A stretch of 64,000 nt of DNA from Pleodorina starrii (taxonomy: Eukaryota; Chlorophyta; Chlorophyceae; Chlamydomonadales; Volvocaceae), in contig BRXU01000010.1 of NCBI GenBank assembly GCA_030267565.1, forward strand, positions 310,001 through 374,000, read 5' to 3'. Shown here one piece after another: positions 35,836 through 48,900 of this stretch (positions are counted from its first letter, which is position 1; every line of letters begins with the position of its first letter). Position numbers and translations under genes: made by a program. The notes under the pieces were generated by a model. It worked only from the letters and a program-made list of their open reading frames with translations, was not told the DNA's origin and searched no databases.

Positions 35836-36483
35836 ATGAGCAGACGATTAGTCCGAACGTCAGCGGCCGGGGCGCTCCTCGGCATTAGCATCTACGTGGG
35901 AGCGGACGTCACGGGCGAATACACCACCTATCGCGCCCTGTGCGACCAGGGCCTGGCGTTTGCAAGGCAGGACGCCGCGCTCATCGAGCAGATTGGCACG
36001 CCGTTCGTGGATGGGCCCTGGTACAACGCCAGCATCGGCTTCACGCAGTCAGGCCACATCGCGGTCATCACCTTCCCGCTCAAAGGCAGCAAGCAGATCA
36101 CGGACGTTACCGTACGCGCGGTGCGGCGGCCCGGGCTTTCCTCCACTGCGCTCTACAACCTCATGGGCGGGGAATGGAAGGTGCTCGACTGCAGCGCCAT
36201 GGCGCCTCAGCCGGGAGGCCTTGTAAAGCCTCGCAGCATCATGCCGTACCAGGCAGTACCCAAGGTACAGGACGGCAAGGTGGTGGCGGGCGAGGAGTGC
36301 GAGGAGTGCAACCGCAAGGCGGCGGAGGCGGGCGTGGGGCCAGCTGCGGCTGGCATAGCGGCTGCTGCGGCTGGCGCAGCAGCAGCTGCTGCGCCGACTG
36401 TGCAGCAAGGCGGCAGCGGCGGCGATGCAAACGTGCCCGCCGCAGAGGAGACGAGGAAGCGCCGAAGGTTCTGGTTCTTCTGA
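35836..36483 (+). CDS. COA1/TIM21-like mitochondrial assembly protein
   Basis: Single-exon gene, 215 residues, from the first ATG of a long open frame. A short basic N-terminus (MSRRLVRTS) is followed by one membrane segment (about residues 10-27, AAGALLGISIYVGADV). The middle domain has IGTPFVDGPWYNASIGF, GHIAVITFPLKGSKQITDV and GEWKVLDCSAM, which fits the cytochrome-oxidase assembly factor 1 pattern: a conserved Gly/Pro lead, beta strands around G-x-K/R, then W-x-L/V. Such proteins sit in the mitochondrial inner membrane and help early assembly of respiratory complexes. The C-terminus adds an Ala-rich stretch (about 163-190) and a basic aromatic tail (RKRRRFWFF). EECEECN is a possible metal or disulfide site. 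Family call moderate; a plastid location cannot be excluded. Confidence 0.6.
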   Translation: MSRRLVRTSAAGALLGISIYVGADVTGEYTTYRALCDQGLAFARQDAALIEQIGTPFVDGPWYNASIGFTQSGHIAVITFPLKGSKQITDVTVRAVRRPGLSSTALYNLMGGEWKVLDCSAMAPQPGGLVKPRSIMPYQAVPKVQDGKVVAGEECEECNRKAAEAGVGPAAAGIAAAAAGAAAAAAPTVQQGGSGGDANVPAAEETRKRRRFWFF

Positions 36484-39400
36484 GCCTCACGGCCTCTGGG
36501 CCGCCACCGATGAGCGCAAGCGCGACTGGCCCGCCCGGCGGTTGGACTCGTTGGAAGGTCCCGTCCCGCCCCTAAATAAGCCCATCGCACTCCGGGTGCG
36601 CACGCTGAATGTGTACCGTAGCGTGCGCTTTGTGCTGTACCGCACACTACGGTGCCATACCGTGTCCGACCGGCCAGGACGGTGGTCGTGTTTTTGCCAC
36701 CGTCCTGTGGCAAAAACCGTGGTCAGGACGACTTAGCTACCGCTGTTCGGTTGTTGCTCTCTCGCGCTGTTCTCGCTGTCGTTGTCATTGTCGCTCTCTC
36801 TCTCTCTCGCTTGCAGGGTGCTGCCGACACCCGATGAGTTTGGTTGTGCAAGGCGGAAGGCCGGCAGGGGTCCGCTCGGGGGGTGGAGCGCTGGGCGGCG
36901 GGAGGGGGCAGGGGGCAGGGTAGGCGTGTGATGGAGGACGCGGACGGCTGACGGAGGAGGCTGTGACGGGCGTTTTTGGTTGGGTGGGTGTGATGTCGGG
37001 TCGGATGGCCCGTGCATAGGGGCTGACCGTTTCGTAGCGGGACGTGACATGATTCGACATGACATGACTTGACTTGAGGTGATGTGGCGTGAGCCGCTGC
37101 GGCGGATTGCGCCAGCAGCGTGCGACGTGTGTTTGGGGGGGGGGCGGGGACGGAAGTGGGTCTGGGGGGTCTGGTCCCAACCTCCGCCAGCGGGTTCGTT
37201 ATGTTCAGGACGGAGCGCACACACACGCGGTTTGTGCTGCTTTTTGCTCACCGCCCCCACATTTGGGGGGCGCAGTGGAGTGGGCTGGGATGGGGTGGGG
37301 TGCAGGGATGCCGGGATGCCGGAAAGGGGAGCCGGCGGGGCTCACGGGGTTCACGGCGGGAGGCTCGAGGGGGGGTTGTGGGCTTCCCGGTTCAGGAATG
37401 TTCGGACCAGGACCCGGGCATGGAGCGATGGAGGTACAAGGCGCCAGGGAGGGACACCGATGAGGACCTTGGAGGGAGGGAGGGAGGGTGTGGAGCAACG
37501 GGGGAGGCTTGGTCCCCGTTGAAACAGGCGGGCGGGACTTCTCGACCCCGCCTCCCCCCGCCTCCCAAGCCTGACTTGATTGGCGTTACTTGCGTGAGAC
37601 GCGAAGTCGCTGGGGCCAGTTGGGACAGTTAGTTAGGACAGTTGGGAAGTTGCCCAATCCGCTCCTTGTGTTGCACCCTCGTGCCTACGGTACTCGCCAG
37701 CCAGCCGGCCAGCCAGCGACGAGCCTCGCAGTGTCACCGCTGATGTCACACGGGGGGCATCCCCCATGTAGAGTCCCTCTCCGCTGTGTGTGTGGGGGGG
37801 GGGGAGGGTGTGTGGCACCGGAGCCACCGAGAGCGGCTGGAAGGTGGAAGTTGGCAATGTCGGTGTCGCCTCGAGTTGGCACGCATCACCAAGGCTGCAG
37901 GTGCCGCACAGCCGCTTCGGTGTCCTGGGCAGGGAAAGTGTGTCTGACTGCGCACTCATCCCTTTCCCGGGATCCCGGCCCCGGGGAGGGGTGTGGGGGC
38001 CGTGTGTGGGGTTCCCCATCCGGGGCCCCAAGAGGGCCGTATGTCGGGCGGGGCCCGCGTGTCGGGACCGGGGCGTGCTCGCCCGGTGAACCCCCACCGT
38101 GTGTGTGGGGGGGGGGGGGGGCGGGGGTGAGAGGTGGACTGCTGTACGGCACCAGATACGGCAGACAAACACCACATGTGAAGGATCTTGGGGTCTCTCG
38201 CCGAACAGCCTACGGTGACCAGTGTACGGTGTACGGCAGGTTGATGAGGCAGAGGATGAGACGGACATAGATAAAGTACGGATGCAGCGCACGGCAGGCG
38301 ATCCATCTGGATGGTCCACTGCACTGTGCGAGTGTGCATGCACCAATGCGTTCGAGTACGGAGTACGGATAATGTTACAATGGTGCCCGGCGTCCGGACA
38401 GGGAGGGGTGGACCGTACGTGCAGACAACGGACCGGTTGGTTAAGCGGCGGGCAAAGCTCCCGGGGAGAGGGGGGGGAGGGGGGAGGGGGGGGGGAGCTG
38501 TCGTGCCAAATACACCCACACCCACATGCACGGCAGGAGGGGGGCATACAACGGCCCTAACGGCAGCTAACACCACCACCACACGTTATCACCGTTGGGA
38601 GCCAGCAGGTCAGTACACAGCTACACAGAGCGAAGCAGAGCGGCGTGGAGCCGCGCGGCTCCACGAGACGAGACGAGACGAGAGAGACAAGAGCAAACAC
38701 GACATTCTTTCACGGCGTGCAAAAAGTTCACAAAAAACACCGTGAGAGCCATCCGAGCCATCACACTTGCTTTCATGCGCATTCCGTGTGCGTGTGCGTG
38801 TGACTTTGAGTGAGTAGGAGTGGGCTCTTTCCCCCCCCCCCCTCAGAAACGAAAAGCCAGCAATCCGTCACAAACAAAAAATACACCGAGCTGGCTGGCT
38901 GGCAGGCGGGAAAACATGGGGTGCGGCAAGGGTGTCGTGCACACAGACAGGCCTGTTGTTGCTGCTGCCTGTGAAAGCTAGCCGTCAAAAACTACCGCCA
39001 GAAGTGTGCGTGTCTAAGTGGCCACACGACATCCAAAAGATCGCATCCTCCTCCAAAACCCTTCTCCGCCCCCCACACACCAGCACCACCACCAACACCA
39101 ACACCACCAGCTAAGCAGCTGCGCAACTGCACGGAGCCACCGTGAGCCCCATATGCACACACACACGCGAGTCCCAACTCGCGGATCAAAAGTGCCGTCA
39201 TGATGACGTCACTGCACTGCACTGCACATCGCGTTGCATCGTGTGGTGTACTGTGTCACACACCGTCACGCCCCCCCTGATACGATACGGTCACACCTCC
39301 AGGTCGCACATTAACACACACACGAGAGCACATCGCAGCACGCCGCGTCATATACCCCACCAACCCACCACCCCACCACACGAACTCGACCAGGCCGTGA

Positions 39401-41313
39401 CGCACACACACGTACACGCGTGGTCCCCGGCTTCCCTTTACTGGGGGTACGAAAGATACCCCAAGATACCCCCCTCAGCGAAGAAACGGAGACGGCGTTG
39501 TCTTCCTGACCGGGGGTGTCTATGCCGCCCCCCCACAAGAGATCAGGTCTTCGTCCCTTGTGCGCCCCAGCTATGGCACAACAAGTCCGACACAAAGGCC
39601 ACACGACGGGGCCATGTACGAACACCGTACCTTTTGACGTATGCATTCGTACGTACAGGGAGGGTCGGAGGGAGGATGAAATGGCGCCGACTATCCCACA
39701 CCGGCGGGGTAAAAAAAGGCAAAAAGCCCCAGCGCGGCGTTTCACTTCGGCCTTCCATCCATCCATCCTTCCTTGCTTCCCGGGAAGAACAGTTGCTTTG
39801 CTTTGAAAGGAAAGAGCATCGCCCAAAAACGGTTGCCTTGCCGTACGACAAGGTTTTCGAGTTCGTACAAATCAGCCCGATGGAGGTGCCATGTGTTCCG
39901 CGGCACTGACAACGACGCCCCCTCGACCAAATGCACGACACATGTACGAAAAGGTGTACGACGGGCCTTTTGGCGGTCTGGCTCGGCAGCACCAGCGCTA
40001 CCTGCGGTACTGCACGGCAACCGAAAACCAAAATGGCCCAACTGCTGCCGCGACCTTAAGACCACATGCAACGCACCATGCCGTACCTCTCGCACTCTCA
40101 ACCTCACCGGATCGCTAGTCAGCCCCTCCCTCCCTCCCTGCACCCGCAACCCACTCCCCGAGCCCACCCCGGGCTCACCCCCGCCCGCCATCCCCACTTT
40201 TTCACACACACACAACACCCCACCACCTCATCCAACCCCCCAAAGACACGGAGTGCCAACACCCCTTCTGCCTCCCGGGCCGCACGCCGCCCTGCAAGCA
40301 GCGCCCCCGCTTCTGTCGTGTACTCTTTCCCATCCCCTCCGCCGTACCGTCCAACCAACAAACAAACCAACCATGTCGTACACCGTCTTCCGGACCATCC
40401 AAACCGTTCCACCGCCACGCGCCGTGCTGCAGAGTCCGTTTGCAACACCACGAGCCATAACCCATCGCGAGACCCGTGTTCGAACCCCGCGGGCGACGAA
40501 ACGCCGGTTACGAACGAAGAAACGTCGCATCATCACCACCATCACCATTACTCATTACCATTATCACCACCCCCACCACTACCACCATCCGCGGACTGCT
40601 TTCATTCCTTTCCTCGGCTGCCGGGGCTCTTCCCCCTATTCGGGGGCTGGCCCTGCAAACCGCAAAAACACACACATGATTGCCAGATAGGGAGGGGGAG
40701 GGGTGTCAGCACCGAAGGCCTGTCCAGGTGTCCTCGGGCCGCATTGCAGCAGAGGCCGCATCCGCGGGAGGGGAGGGAAGGGGGGGCTAGGGGGGTCTGG
40801 CTAGCCTTGCCTGAAGATCAGCCGAGGCACCCGGAGGCACACGCGCAACGAGGTGAGCAAGTACCAGCACACGCCAACGTAGCTACGGAACATACTATAC
40901 GGACCAACGTACGACAGGACATACGGACCAACGTACGACGGGACATGCAGACCAACGTACGGAACGTACGGCACGCCATCAAATGGTGGAAGTAATAAAG
41001 TATTCATCATCAGCTGTACATAATCAGCAGGCTTCCCCCACCCCACCCCATTCCCCTCCCCGTACCTCCCACCACCGCTAACTTCTCAAATACCCGGACG
41101 GGAACACGCTATCCCGCCGTTTCCCAGCCGACCACCCCAACCCCCTTCCCCTCCTTCTCTTCCCTTCCCTCCCTACTGCGGCCGCCCCCCCCCCCTCCTC
41201 CCCCTTTCCCGCGTTCAGCCTCACCCACACCCCAGCCACCAACGACCTCGTTCCACATGCCAACGACCAACTAAATAACGGTAACTCCAACAGACATCCA
41301 ACGGCTAGTCGCC
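36484..41313. other. Intergenic and 3' UTRs, simple-sequence rich
   Basis: About 4.8 kb without a convincing gene on either strand. Long Pro/His/Thr-rich frames (for example 37633-38547 and 39773-40690) come from C-rich and CAC-rich strings. Recurrent CGTACGG-type words and (CGAGA) runs (38665-38690) are present. It probably contains the 3' UTR of the COA1-like gene at the left and of the ABC gene at the right (below 41314), but no TGTAA-type signal could be tied to either. Confidence 0.35.
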
Positions 41314-44300
41314 CTAAACGTCCTTGATCGCGCCGCGAACCGCCGCCGCCGCCGCGCCGCCGCCGCCGCCGCCACCTCCGCCGCCGCCGCCGGGCGCCAA
41401 CGCCGCCGCCAGCACCGACGTCGCCGAGCGGGGCTTGTAGCTTGCTCCAGCGCCGCCGGCGGCGCTGCCGCCGCCGATGTCGTCCAGACTGTCCGTCGCC
41501 GCCGCCGTCGCCGCCGCCACCGCCGCCGCCGCGCCCGCCGACAGCCCCTCCCCCAGCGGCGGCGTCTCGTCGCCGTCCGACATCTCCCCGTCGCTGTCTG
41601 TGATTCCTCCGTCCCTCTCCCCCTCCCCCTGCCCGTCCCCCCCGGGCTGGTGACTGGCCTGAAGCTCCCACATGGCGGCATACTCCCCCCTGCGTGTACG
41701 GGGGAGAGGAGGAGAGGGAGAGGGGGGGGAGAGGGGGAGGGAGAGGGTCAGAGAGGGAAAGGGAGAGGGGCAGCGGTGGGACGATGTGGTGCGCATAAGT
41801 ACCATGTACGAGCATGCACCGGTTTTTACGTCGCGGGGGAAGGCGGGGATTGAACCCGCCCGCCTGCACCGCATCGCATGCATCTCACACGCACACACAC
41901 GAACCCGCACCACGAGCCCCCCTCCCCCCTCCCCTCCGCCAGTGATCCCCCCATCCCCCACCCACCCCCAACTCCTCCCACACACACCCGTTACCCAGCC
42001 CCCCTCCCCTCCCCCCCACCTCCGCGCCATGAGCTCCTCGTGGCTCCCCTCCTCCACCACCACTCCCGCCCTCAACACAACGATGCGGTCGCAATTGCGA
42101 ACAGTGCTCAGACGGTGAGCCACGAACAGCGCGGAGCGACCTGGGGACGAGGGGGGGAGGAAGGAGGGGGGAGGGGGGAGGGGGGGGCTACTTTGTGCGG
42201 GTGCGCCGATGTGTGTGTGTGTGTGTGCGTGGGGGTGTGTCGCGTGTGTGATTGACAAGACACCGCAGCGGAGGAGCGGAGCGGCGACGGGGGGGCAAGG
42301 TGGAGGGGAAGATGAAGGGGGAGATGAAGGGCGAGGGGCGGAGCGGACTGATTTGGGACTGATTGGGGGGGAGGGAGGGGGGGCGGGGGGAGGGGGGCGT
42401 GCGGCCAGGCGGGCAGGGAGGTACGGAACTGCGTGTGCTGAGGAGGGGGGGCGGTGTTGAATGGTCGGTGCGGCGGATGATGATGGGGTGATCCAACAGC
42501 GCATTGCCGGTCGATGATGGCGGTGATGATGATGGTGATGATGATGATAATGTTGGCCGAGCCGGGGCCCTTCCCTCCCATCATCCGAACCCATACACCC
42601 CCTCCCCTGTTGAACTCTGGGGGGAACCGGGAATGGGAAACCAATACCGCCCAACAGATGTCCAGGGCCCCCTGCGAAAGATGGCCGGCGGGTGGACACT
42701 ACTGCCCCCCACCACCACACACACACGCCCGCGCCCTCCCCCGCCCCCCCCCCACCCTTTGCTAGCTCCTTGAGACTGTCCATGATGGCCACCTCGGTGC
42801 CGCTGTCGAGAGCGCTGGTGGCCTCATCTGGGGGGAGGGGGAGGGGGAGGGGGGGGAGGGGGGGAGATAGTTTGGCGGGAGGGGGGAAGGGGGAGATTGA
42901 GGATGGGGGGAGAAAAGGTCGAGGGAGGAATGTACAAACGTCGAAGCGCAGCCAGGCATTCGAAAAACACAAAGCAAAGCGGAGGCAAAGCAAAGCAGAA
43001 GCGAAGAAGAGCGAAGGAAAGCGAAGCCACGGCCGCGGAGGGTTGGGACGGGTGGTCCCACAAAACAAAACACAACTACAAGCTTGCACGTTTGAGGGAC
43101 CCGCGGGGTTGACTCACCGCAAATGAGCAGGCGGGGGGAGCGCAGGAAGGCCCGGGCGATGGCCACTCGCTGCTTCTCACCGCCACTCAGCTTCAAACCC
43201 CGCTCACCCACCTGCGAGGAGGTGTGGATAAGAGGGGGGGAAGGTGGGGGTCAGGGAGTGGGGGAGGAGGGGGAAACGTTGAGGAGGGGGGGGCGCGGGA
43301 GGAGGGGGCAAATCCACCCACACGTGTGGCAGGCAAACGTGTGCCCGTAAACAATGGGCAGAGAAGAAGAGAGGGCGGGGGCTCACATTCCGTGCGTCCA
43401 CAGCACGGTTCTGCCGTACCCCAGTACTGCAGTGCTCACCACGGTGTCGTACGCGTCCGGCAGCGCCACGACAGTGTCGTGCAGTCGGGCCATGCGGGCA
43501 GCCGCCTCCACCTCCGCATCACTCGCGTCGGGGCGGCCGTACCGAATATTCTCCCGAATGGAATCGTAGTACAGGGCGGTGTCCTGAACAGGATCACAAA
43601 CAGCAAACCAGGAATCAGGAATCAGGAATCAGGGCAGTGTCCTGATCAGGATCACATTTGGAATGGGAAAAGGGAAGCGGAGGTGGACGCGGTTGTCGTA
43701 GAATTTAGGATTCAGGAGGCAAGCAATGAAGCAAACGCATACGCATCGCATCCGGACACAGCCGCCCCTGGACGGCTCCAAAACGCGCCCCTCCCCCGCG
43801 CCCCTCTCCGCCGCAATGGGGTTTGTGCATGTGTGTGTGTGTGCGTGTGCGGGAGGCTGCTGTGTGCTGGGTTAGGAAGCGAGGGGGGGAGGGGGCAAGT
43901 CATTGTGGCCGCTTACCGTTATCCGCATCCCCGCTTCCCCCCCACCCCCCCCCCAAAGGCCCCTCTCAGCACCTTTGGGAGCGAAACGGGACTGCTATAG
44001 CTGCCGTACAGTACGGCAATTGATGCTCCGAAACCGACTCCCTGCCCTTCCACCCATTTGCCCCCTTCCCTGACACACACACACCCTCTCCTCCCTGCGC
44101 CTCCCGGATTTTGGTCTATACTTCTTTCGCAACTAAACGACACACGCGGCAGGGAAGGGGGAGAGGTGGGAGGGTGGAGGAAAGTATCTCACCTGCGGTA
44201 CAACGGCGATCGCGGATCTCAGATCTGACAGCCGTAGCTGCCGTACATCCACACCGTTGATGTAGATCCCGCTGGGCCGCCTGCTACCGTTACCGTTACC

Positions 44301-45658
44301 GTTACCGTTGCTGCTATTGCCATTTAATAAGTGGCTGCCGTTTGCTCGGTGCTGTTCGTCACCGGTGCTACAACCCCCGAAAGGGTGGCTACTGCTGCTG
44401 CTGCTACTGCTACTGCCGTTCCGCCCCGGCGCTTCCGCCTCGCCGCGCCAGTGCCGTACGCTCGTCCCGTCGTCTCCGCCGGCCGCACTGGCACCGTTGC
44501 TGCCACCCGAAACCAAAACGCCGTTTCCTTCACTGCCGCTGCTGCTACTGCTACTGCTGCTACAGCTTACGTGACTGCCGTTGTTGCTGCTGCTACAGCT
44601 GCTACTGCCGGGGGCACTGCTGCTCCCGCCACCGTCGGGCCCGTGCTCGTCCGGCCAGATGTCGTACAGTCGTGTGACGAGCTTGAGGATAGTGGATTTG
44701 CCGCTGCCGCTGCTGCCCACCACCGCCACCGACTCGCCGGGGGCCACACGCAGGGAGACGCCGCGCAGGATCTGCAGTTGACGGTTGGCGGTTGTCAGTT
44801 GTGATTGTGGTTACGAGTAAGGCATTATATTATAACGGTCACATTATTACCTATCCAATCCCGGCCCTCGCGGTACGGCATCTAGCAGTCCAGACTTACG
44901 TAAGCACACACAAGTTGCCCGGTTGCGGCCGCAACAGTTGTTCCCGCCCCCCTTTCCCCTTTTTCTGATTGTGAGTGATACGAGATACGCCAACACGAGA
45001 GCGGCCCGGCCCCCCTCCCCTTCTCTCCTCCCCCTCCCCCTCCCCCGCCCCGTCCCTGGAGCCGTTCCCGCCCCTCCCCCTCCCGCCCACCCCCCCCCCC
45101 CGATCCCCCACCTGTCTCTCCGGCGAGTACCCAAACGATACATCCACAAGCTCCACCGACAGACCCCCGGGACCCGACTGACCCATGGGTCCAACATCGC
45201 CAAAACCGCTGAGGACACCCCCGCCGCTACTGCTACCGCTACTGCTGCTGTGGCCGTGGCTTGCTAGCCGCTCGGCAACTTCCGCCGCCGCTTCCGTTGT
45301 CATCGGGGCTCCATGCCCTCTTGGGGGCGGGGATGTGGTCGTGATGGGGATCGTGTCGGCGGCGGCGGCTGCAGTGCCCGTAGCGGCGGCGGTGGCGGTG
45401 GCGGTAATGGTGGTGGTGGTGGTGGTGGCGGTGTCAGCCCCCCGCAGCGGCAGCGGTTCGTCTCCATCCCGTATGTTGGACGAGGTCCTGAGGATCTGAA
45501 AGAACTCCTCCATATCCACCAGGGCAGCTCGGAGCTCCCTTTGGGAGGGAGGGGGGAGGGGGGCAAAGAGGGGCAAGGGGGGATGAGAGGAGAGGGGATG
45601 AGAGGAAGGACCAGGGGAAGGACATTCAAAACAATACCGCAGCGGGGGTGAGGAAGTG

Positions 45659-45698
<40 letters not shown>

Positions 45699-45916
45699 GC
45701 GGAAAGGGGATGTAAGCGTGTGTGTCTTTGGGGTGTGCGGGGCCGGAGCAGTACGGAAGAACTGCTGCCAGGCAATCGAGACCGCCCTCCAGGTGCGCGT
45801 GTGTGTGTGTGTGTGTGTATGTTGGGGGGGCCATCAACACCACCAGCACCACCACCATATCCCCCCCCCAACATCTCCCCCCTTCCCAAAACACACACAC
45901 TCTCACACACACATCT

Positions 45917-45980
<64 letters not shown>

Positions 45981-48900
45981 CTAAACACACACGCACACAT
46001 ACCCACCTGTAGAACCAGCCCAGGAACTGCAGCGGCGCCCACAGCTGCACAATCAGTCCGGAGGCCATCACCAGATCCCCCCCGGTGGCGGTGCCGGAGG
46101 AGATGATGGCGGCCAGAATGGCGGCCATGCCCCCCGCCAGGATAAGGCCCTGACCCGCGTTGAGGGAGGCGGACAGGGTCTCGGCGCGCAGGGCGGCGGA
46201 GCGCAGGTCTCGGAGCAACTTGTCGTACAGACCGACCTGCAGTACGAGAGACGGGAGATGACGAGCAGCATGGGGGTTGGGAGAGGAGCGGGGACGGAGA
46301 GGGGAGGGTGGGGAGGGGAGGGTCAGAGGGGGGCATCAGAGGGTGGGGGAGGGGGAGGGGCAGCCAAAAAGGCCCCCGAGGGCCGCCACCACTGTTGGCG
46401 AGTACGGCATATCGTCCACCTCCCCTCCCCCTTACCCCACCCCTCCACCTTCTTACGCACGCGTATCCTCCTCCTCCTCCTCCTCCTCCGGCCTAACCGC
46501 GGACGGACTCGAGGTCTCAAACCCCGCCCCGCCCCTTCCCTGTTCCCTCCGCCGCTTCCTCGAGCGCGTTTTGTATACTCGATCCACCCACCCCTATCTC
46601 CCACCCCCACACCCCCAGACCCCCACACCCCCACACCCCCACCCCCTATAATCCCCCACCTCCAGTCTTTGGTTGTTGAAGAGTGTGACGGTCTCAAAGT
46701 TTAGCAGCGCATCCACCGCCTTACTGCTCGCCTGGTTGTCCAGGTGGTTCACCTCCTGTGGGGGGGGGGGGAGGAGGGGGAAGGGGGGAAAGGGGGGGAG
46801 GGGGGGAGAGGCAGGGGTGTTTGGGTTTAGGGTTTTAGGGTTTAGGGTTTAGGCTTTAGGGGGCACAAACGGTGGTGGATTATCCACGGATATGCCGGCG
46901 GGGAGAGGGAGGGCAGGACGCAGGAGCGGTTGGAGGTGCAATGCTCTCCCCCGCCCCCCCTCCTCCCCCGCCCCCCCACACCGCTCCTTCCCCACCCCAC
47001 TTCACATCCCCCCCACTCCACTCCCCCCACTCCCCCCAACCCCCACTCCCAAAGCCCGCACTCTCCCCCATACACACACACATACACACCCGCACCTTGC
47101 GCACTTCCGTGGCCCGCTGTGTCGCCAGCACCGTCCAACCGACGTAGGCGGCGAAGGTGGTCGCCAGAATGGCGGCCAGGGAGGGACCGAAGCGGGAGGC
47201 GAGGAGGGCAGCCACCGCCGCCAGCTCGAGACCGGTGGGCAGGAAGGTGAAGATGAGGGCGCGATAGAGGACCGCGATGGAACGAGTGCCTGGGGGGGGA
47301 GGGGGAGGCGGGGGAGGGGGAGAGGGGGAGGCGGGGAGGGCGGGTAAAACACAGGCGTGGCGGGTAAAAACACACGAGAAACACGACACCGCCCTCCCGC
47401 AAGCCCGCCCTCTTCCCCCTCCCCCCCCTCGCCAACCCGCCCGTCATTCGTTTCCATCACCGCAAGTCGTACACACTCTGTCGTACACCCCCTGTCGTAC
47501 TCACCCCTCTCCAGAATCCTGGACACTCGTCCCGTACGGCGGTCGATGTGGAAGCGTGTGTCCAGTCCCAGCACGTGGGAGAAGGTGTGGTAGGCGACCC
47601 GGCGAGTGACCGCCTGACTCACCGGAGCAAAGATGGGCGACTGGCGGAAGAGCGAGAAGGGGTGTGGGGGTGTGGGGGAGGGGGAGGGGGGGAGGGGGAG
47701 GGAGGGAGAGGGAGGAGGTGAGGGGGGAGACGTGTATGCGAGTGCAATGCGGAGAGTCGGGACTGGGCGTCTCCTGCACCGGGTGGTGGCGCCACCAGGT
47801 TCCGAAAAAGAAGTAAAGAGCAGCCGTGAAGACCAAAGCCAGGGAGGGGGGGAGGAGGGGGAGGGGGCAGGGGCCGGCCCACTCCAAGGCAGTCGGTTCC
47901 ACCCTGGGGGGGGGGGGGTCAGGGAGGGATATGCTCCTTCATATAACCATGGCCCCACCCGGGGGGGGGGGGCCGCGGGAACCTTCCTCCTCCCCCCCCT
48001 CGGGGGGTTGATCAACAACGTCCGCAGTGACTCATTTTTATATAAAGGAGCATATCACTCCCTGACCCCCCCTCGGGGCGTGGCGCCAGCCCCGCGTCCA
48101 CGCCCCCCCACCATCCGCGCCCTACGCCCCTCCCCCCCCATAAGTGCTTCATCAGGGAGACCTTCCCGCCAAGAGCCACGCGCTAACCCGGGGGTGCTGT
48201 GCCTGTGGGAGGCACCAGGGCGCCGCCCGCAGCTCGGCGGACACGGGCCAGGGCCAGGGCCAGGGCCAGGGCCAGGGCCAGGGCCAGGGCCAGGGCCAGG
48301 GCCAGGGCCAGGGCCAGGGCCAGCCGCCTCCGCTGACCTCGCACCCCCCCTGCAGGGCCCCGACCCCCCATGCTGCTGCTGAACCCCTGCAGACCAACGC
48401 CACCTTGGGGGGGGCCCCGCCCCCACCCCCACTTTCCCACCCTCCCTTCCTCGGTCACCTACCGTACGTGCCTCCGCTGCGGTATCGTTTGTTTTTACCC
48501 CCCCCCCAAAATACACACACATACACACACACGCACCACACCACACCGCATGCACCGAAATGGATGACCCCTTGCGGGATCAGAAGGACACGAGCCCACC
48601 CCGTTGTGCCGTCCCCCTCCCCCTCCCCGGGCCGTGCCGCCATCCTCCTCAAAGCATGCGCTCGCAGCGCACATGGCTGCCGTACATCTCATACACACGC
48701 ACCCTCCCCCCCAGCACAAACCCCTCCCCTCTAAACCCCTCTCCCCAAGCTTCGCCTCCGTCGCAGTCTTTGTCTTCACGTAAACCCCCCCCATCCACCC
48801 CCAAAACCCCACCCCGGCCCTCCTACCCCGGAACCACCGCCCCCGGAAACCCCGCCCCCCCCCCACACACACACACACATACACACCTGCGCCTCCTTGG

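Noticed and set aside
37633..40995. Several 150-300-codon Pro/Thr/His-rich frames as genes
   Set aside because: They overlap on both strands, follow C-rich or CAC-rich strings, and show no motif or splice logic.
41890..42650. Pro/Ser-rich minus-strand frames continuing out of ABC exons
   Set aside because: They are intron read-through between exons 13, 14 and 15; clear GT-AG borders and family alignment define the exons instead.
45909..45980. (CA)n in the ABC intron as a LINE insertion site
   Set aside because: No type A or B LINE end is attached; it is a plain microsatellite, although by the hypothesis it could be a future target.
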